The notes under the pieces were generated by a model that saw only the letters and a list, made by a program, of their open reading frames with translations, was not told where the DNA came from and made no database searches. Both the position numbers and the translations under genes were made by a program. 9,430 nucleotides of DNA from JBGVMW01 sp045125095 (GTDB taxonomy: Bacteria > Bacillota > Clostridia > Lachnospirales > Lachnospiraceae), in contig JBGVMW010000314.1 of NCBI GenBank assembly GCA_045125095.1, positions 1 to 9,430 of the forward strand. Direction: 5' to 3'. Each line of letters starts with the position of its first letter. Positions within the stretch are counted from its first letter, which is position 1. Below, in pieces: positions 7,520-9,430 of this stretch.

Positions 7520-7939
7520 TTGATTGAAGTGTTAAAAAAGAAAAAGCAGGCTTCCATGATTGAAAACATGCTTGTCATGATGATTAATATGGTTGTCATG
7601 TGTGCATTCTTAGTCATCATCTTTGGTGCCTTTTCTGGTATCTCTGATAAGTGGGGAATGAGACAGACCGCAAGAGAGTACATGCTAATCATGGAAACGG
7701 AAGGTTATCTGCCAGCGGCGGATCAAACAGCTTTGATTGCAGAGCTTGAAAGTTATGGACTATACAATATTTCCCTTAGTGGCACGACTATGCGGGAAGT
7801 AAATTATGGAGATCGAATCTATCTTAAGATTTCGGGAACCTACAACGAGAATATCTTGGCTTTTGCAGGAGGAATCTCAAAGGTATCTGATCATCCGGTG
7901 ACAATTACGATTAACCGGCAGACCACGGCAAAGCAGTAG
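7520..7939 (+). CDS. TadE/pseudopilin-like small protein (resembles DUF4320 in my memory), TTG start
   Basis: This 139-residue protein has a basic leader (K6-K9), a hydrophobic helix (about 18-38) and a soluble C-terminal domain (41-139). If the leader is cut after Q10, A11 becomes +1 and E15 falls at +5, the position of the conserved Glu in type IV pilin-like proteins. Here -1 would be Gln, whereas Gly or Ala is usual, so processing is uncertain. The segment RQTAREYMLIMETEGYL (48-64), just after the helix, resembles what I recall of the DUF4320 family found near CpaF and TadB genes in Firmicutes; this is not verified. The likely role is a minor pilin or assembly factor in the Tad-like machine. 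It sits 16 bases after tadC and 11 before another small leader protein. Confidence 0.65.
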   Translation: MIEVLKKKKQASMIENMLVMMINMVVMCAFLVIIFGAFSGISDKWGMRQTAREYMLIMETEGYLPAADQTALIAELESYGLYNISLSGTTMREVNYGDRIYLKISGTYNENILAFAGGISKVSDHPVTITINRQTTAKQ

Positions 7940-7950
7940 GAGGTGGCAGG

Positions 7951-8517
7951 ATGAAGATGATAGTAAAAAAGAAGAAAGCCACTGGTGCAATCGGATATGT
8001 GGTGATGTTCACTCTAGCTCTTATGATGGTGGTGCTTACACTATATTTGGCACAGGTGGCAAGACTTATGACGCATCAGCATCATGTGGATGATTCCCTT
8101 GCTGATTCCGTGCTCGCTAGTTTGGTAGCGGATGATATCTACTATTTTGAAACTTATGAGATGACGGGAACACCGGTTATTAGATTTCGAAGTGTAGATG
8201 AGGCACATGGTCTGTTTGTGGATTGCATGAATGCTGCTATAGCAGAAACAACAGGTTTTTATTACAATTTCGCATTTGATTCCTACATCTGCTATGAGGT
8301 GGAAGGGAGCCAGGTGAAGATTACATCTTACAGTGGACCAGGTGGAAACAAGAGTGTATCGACCGGAAGAGTAGGAAACGTAAGATCTCCGAAAGGGGAT
8401 ATTGTCAGAGAAACATCAGCTTATGGTCGTGTGAAATTTGACATAAAGAATATAATCGATGGAAGTTTTATTACAAAAACCAAGGACATCTATTGTACCT
8501 TGGAGATCAACAATTAA
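7951..8517 (+). CDS. Second small pilin-like or TadE-like protein with basic leader
   Basis: This 188-residue protein has a basic leader (K6-K9), then ATGAIGYVV and a hydrophobic helix (about 14-34), then a 150-residue mostly beta-rich domain. That layout is the same as in the preceding gene and typical of TadE/TadF-type pseudopilins. If G12 is -1, the residue at +5 is Val and not Glu, so a classical processing site is not evident. The soluble part has two cysteines (C92, C114) and a Gly/Ser/Lys-rich loop (127-150), with a third cysteine at 182. It is a candidate minor subunit or surface-exposed tip component; no family beyond this layout is recognised. The start follows AGGAGGTGG at ideal spacing, sharing bases with the stop of the previous gene. 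Confidence 0.6.
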   Translation: MKMIVKKKKATGAIGYVVMFTLALMMVVLTLYLAQVARLMTHQHHVDDSLADSVLASLVADDIYYFETYEMTGTPVIRFRSVDEAHGLFVDCMNAAIAETTGFYYNFAFDSYICYEVEGSQVKITSYSGPGGNKSVSTGRVGNVRSPKGDIVRETSAYGRVKFDIKNIIDGSFITKTKDIYCTLEINN

Positions 8518-8535
8518 GGAAGGAGAATTTGAAAT

Positions 8536-9288
8536 ATGTTTGAGAAAAAGATTAGTGATGAAGAGAGAAAGAAGATGGAGCGTGAGGCAAAGAAGAATGC
8601 CAAAGCTTCAAAGAAAAAGGAAAGTACAGGAACTAGCGTAAAGGATAAGCTCATTTCTGTTTGTAAGGTAGTGGTATTGCCGCTTATCATTGCAGGCATT
8701 GTGGTATGTGCATTGTACCTTGCTATACAGAATAAACTTGAGGCAGAAAGCTTAAAGGGGCCGGTTCTTGCCATGCGTGAGGATGTGGCTGCCAACACCT
8801 TTGTAAAGAGCGAAGACGCAGGTAAGTATTTTGAAGTGATATCTGTGGACTTAACAGCGATTCCAACCTGTGCCTATAAATCCTTGGATGAGTTGCCCAA
8901 GGATGGGTTCTATATTGAAAATGTCATGACCAAGACACAGATGGTTATGAAGGATGATATTGCAGACAAGGATCTTGTGATGGATAAGTACAAGAATGGC
9001 TATGAGATTACATCATTTCCGGCAGAATCCTTTGATGGTGGTGTAAACGGATCTCTTCGAAAAGGAGATATCGTGGATGTGTATGCGCTAAATCCTGAAA
9101 CAGAACTTTTGGAATTGTTTGCGGAGAATGTCTATGTGAGCGAGGTATATGACAATGCCGGCAACAGAATCACGGAGCCGGATGGGGTGGCAACTTCCTT
9201 TACGGTATGGGTTACACCGGAGGAAGTGGAGAGTGTGAATCTGGCAGTTGTGTATGGTAAGGTGCAGATTTACTTGAAAACTGAATAA
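8536..9288 (+). CDS. cpaB: CpaB/RcpC-like SAF-domain protein
   Basis: This 250-residue protein has a lysine- and glutamate-rich N-terminal tail (1-36, cytoplasmic), one hydrophobic anchor (43-65) and an extracytoplasmic region of two parts. Residues 76-145 look like a SAF domain (valine-rich start, then the DVAANTFVKSEDAGKYFEVISVD stretch with DLVMDK near its end). Residues 160-248 resemble the C-terminal CpaB/RcpC segment, with NGSLRKGDIVDVYALN (171-186) matching its characteristic GD-V-DVYA motif. In Tad systems CpaB helps assembly and, in diderms, stabilises the secretin. No secretin is expected in a monoderm, so here it probably guides pilus exit through the wall, which is inference. The start follows AAGGAAGGAG within 18 bases of the previous gene. 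It is the last gene before a terminator. Confidence 0.75.
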   Translation: MFEKKISDEERKKMEREAKKNAKASKKKESTGTSVKDKLISVCKVVVLPLIIAGIVVCALYLAIQNKLEAESLKGPVLAMREDVAANTFVKSEDAGKYFEVISVDLTAIPTCAYKSLDELPKDGFYIENVMTKTQMVMKDDIADKDLVMDKYKNGYEITSFPAESFDGGVNGSLRKGDIVDVYALNPETELLELFAENVYVSEVYDNAGNRITEPDGVATSFTVWVTPEEVESVNLAVVYGKVQIYLKTE

Positions 9289-9309
9289 GGAACGAGATTA
9301 TGTTGTTTG

Positions 9310-9341
9310 AAGCACTTCCTATGCGGAGGTGCTTTGTTTTT
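9310..9341 (+). terminator. Intrinsic terminator closing the block
   Basis: The stem pairs 9310-9319 (AAGCACTTCC) with 9325-9334 (GGAGGTGCTT). It has 10 pairs with one G-U, a 5-base loop at 9320-9324, and a T-rich tail (9333-9341, one G interruption). It begins 21 bases after the CpaB-like stop codon. This is a convincing rho-independent terminator. Confidence 0.85.
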
Positions 9342-9405
9342 GTTATGGCTAGAATTTATGCGTGTTTGAGAGCTCGTTTTGAGATGAATTATTATTGCAA
9401 TTTGT

Positions 9406-9430
9406 TTGACATTGTTCGCCATGAGGTATA
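9406..9430 (+). promoter_or_regulatory. Possible promoter beginning at window end
   Basis: A consensus TTGACA (9406-9411) is followed, 15 bases later, by TATA at 9427-9430, where the window ends. Spacing would be short for TATAAT starting at 9427, or about 17 if the true -10 box begins near 9429. It would drive whatever gene follows the terminator. The cut prevents a firm call. Confidence 0.3.

Noticed and set aside
9345..9430. Open frame from ATG 9345 to the window end (28 codons)
   Set aside because: It lies directly behind a terminator, has no ribosome binding site at proper spacing and shows no recognisable protein character. The length is too short to judge.
1..9430. CRISPR arrays, tRNA or rRNA genes, insertion-sequence ends and attachment sites
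   Set aside because: No regular repeats, cloverleaf-like segments, transposase genes or paired terminal repeats were seen on either strand.

Overview
The window looks like part of an integrative conjugative element, or a similar mobile island, from a low-GC monoderm bacterium, most likely a gut-type clostridium (Lachnospiraceae or a relative). The reasons are strong AGGAGG ribosome binding sites, an A/T-rich coding style, frequent AGA, TTA and ATA codons, TTG starts, and a coupling ATPase of the type carried by clostridial conjugative elements. This is read from protein character alone; no database search was possible.

All ten supported genes lie on the + strand in one nearly gapless row. 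Region 1 (2-3383) is a type IV secretion (conjugation) block. It holds the C-terminal part of a VirD4/TraG coupling ATPase cut by the window edge, a 78-residue two-helix membrane protein of VirB2/Maff2 character, a six-helix VirB6/TrbL-like channel protein, and a 182-residue three-helix protein that may be a VirB3/PrgI analogue. A strong intrinsic terminator or attenuator lies between the two-helix protein and the VirB6-like gene.

Region 2 (3376-9288) is a Tad/Flp-pilus-like assembly block. It encodes a CpaF/TadA (VirB11 superfamily) ATPase, an unrecognised 359-residue anchored extracytoplasmic protein, two GspF-fold membrane proteins corresponding to TadB and TadC, two small proteins with basic leaders and one hydrophobic helix (TadE/pseudopilin-like), and a CpaB/RcpC-like SAF-domain protein. 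A second intrinsic terminator (9310-9341) closes the block. The last ~90 bases hold a possible -35 box and no supported gene.

The two blocks are joined by overlapping or abutting genes (8-base overlap at 3376-3383, abutment at 4638/4639, 23-base overlap at 5696-5718), so they are probably co-transcribed and partly co-translated. The natural reading is one composite machine, with a VirD4-type DNA coupling ATPase and a VirB6-like channel alongside a Tad-type motor and platform. In that reading the Tad parts may replace missing T4SS parts or build an adhesive fibre that helps mating contact. The window contains no VirB4, relaxase, peptidoglycan hydrolase, prepilin peptidase, canonical Flp pilin or secretin, so it cannot by itself show a complete machine.
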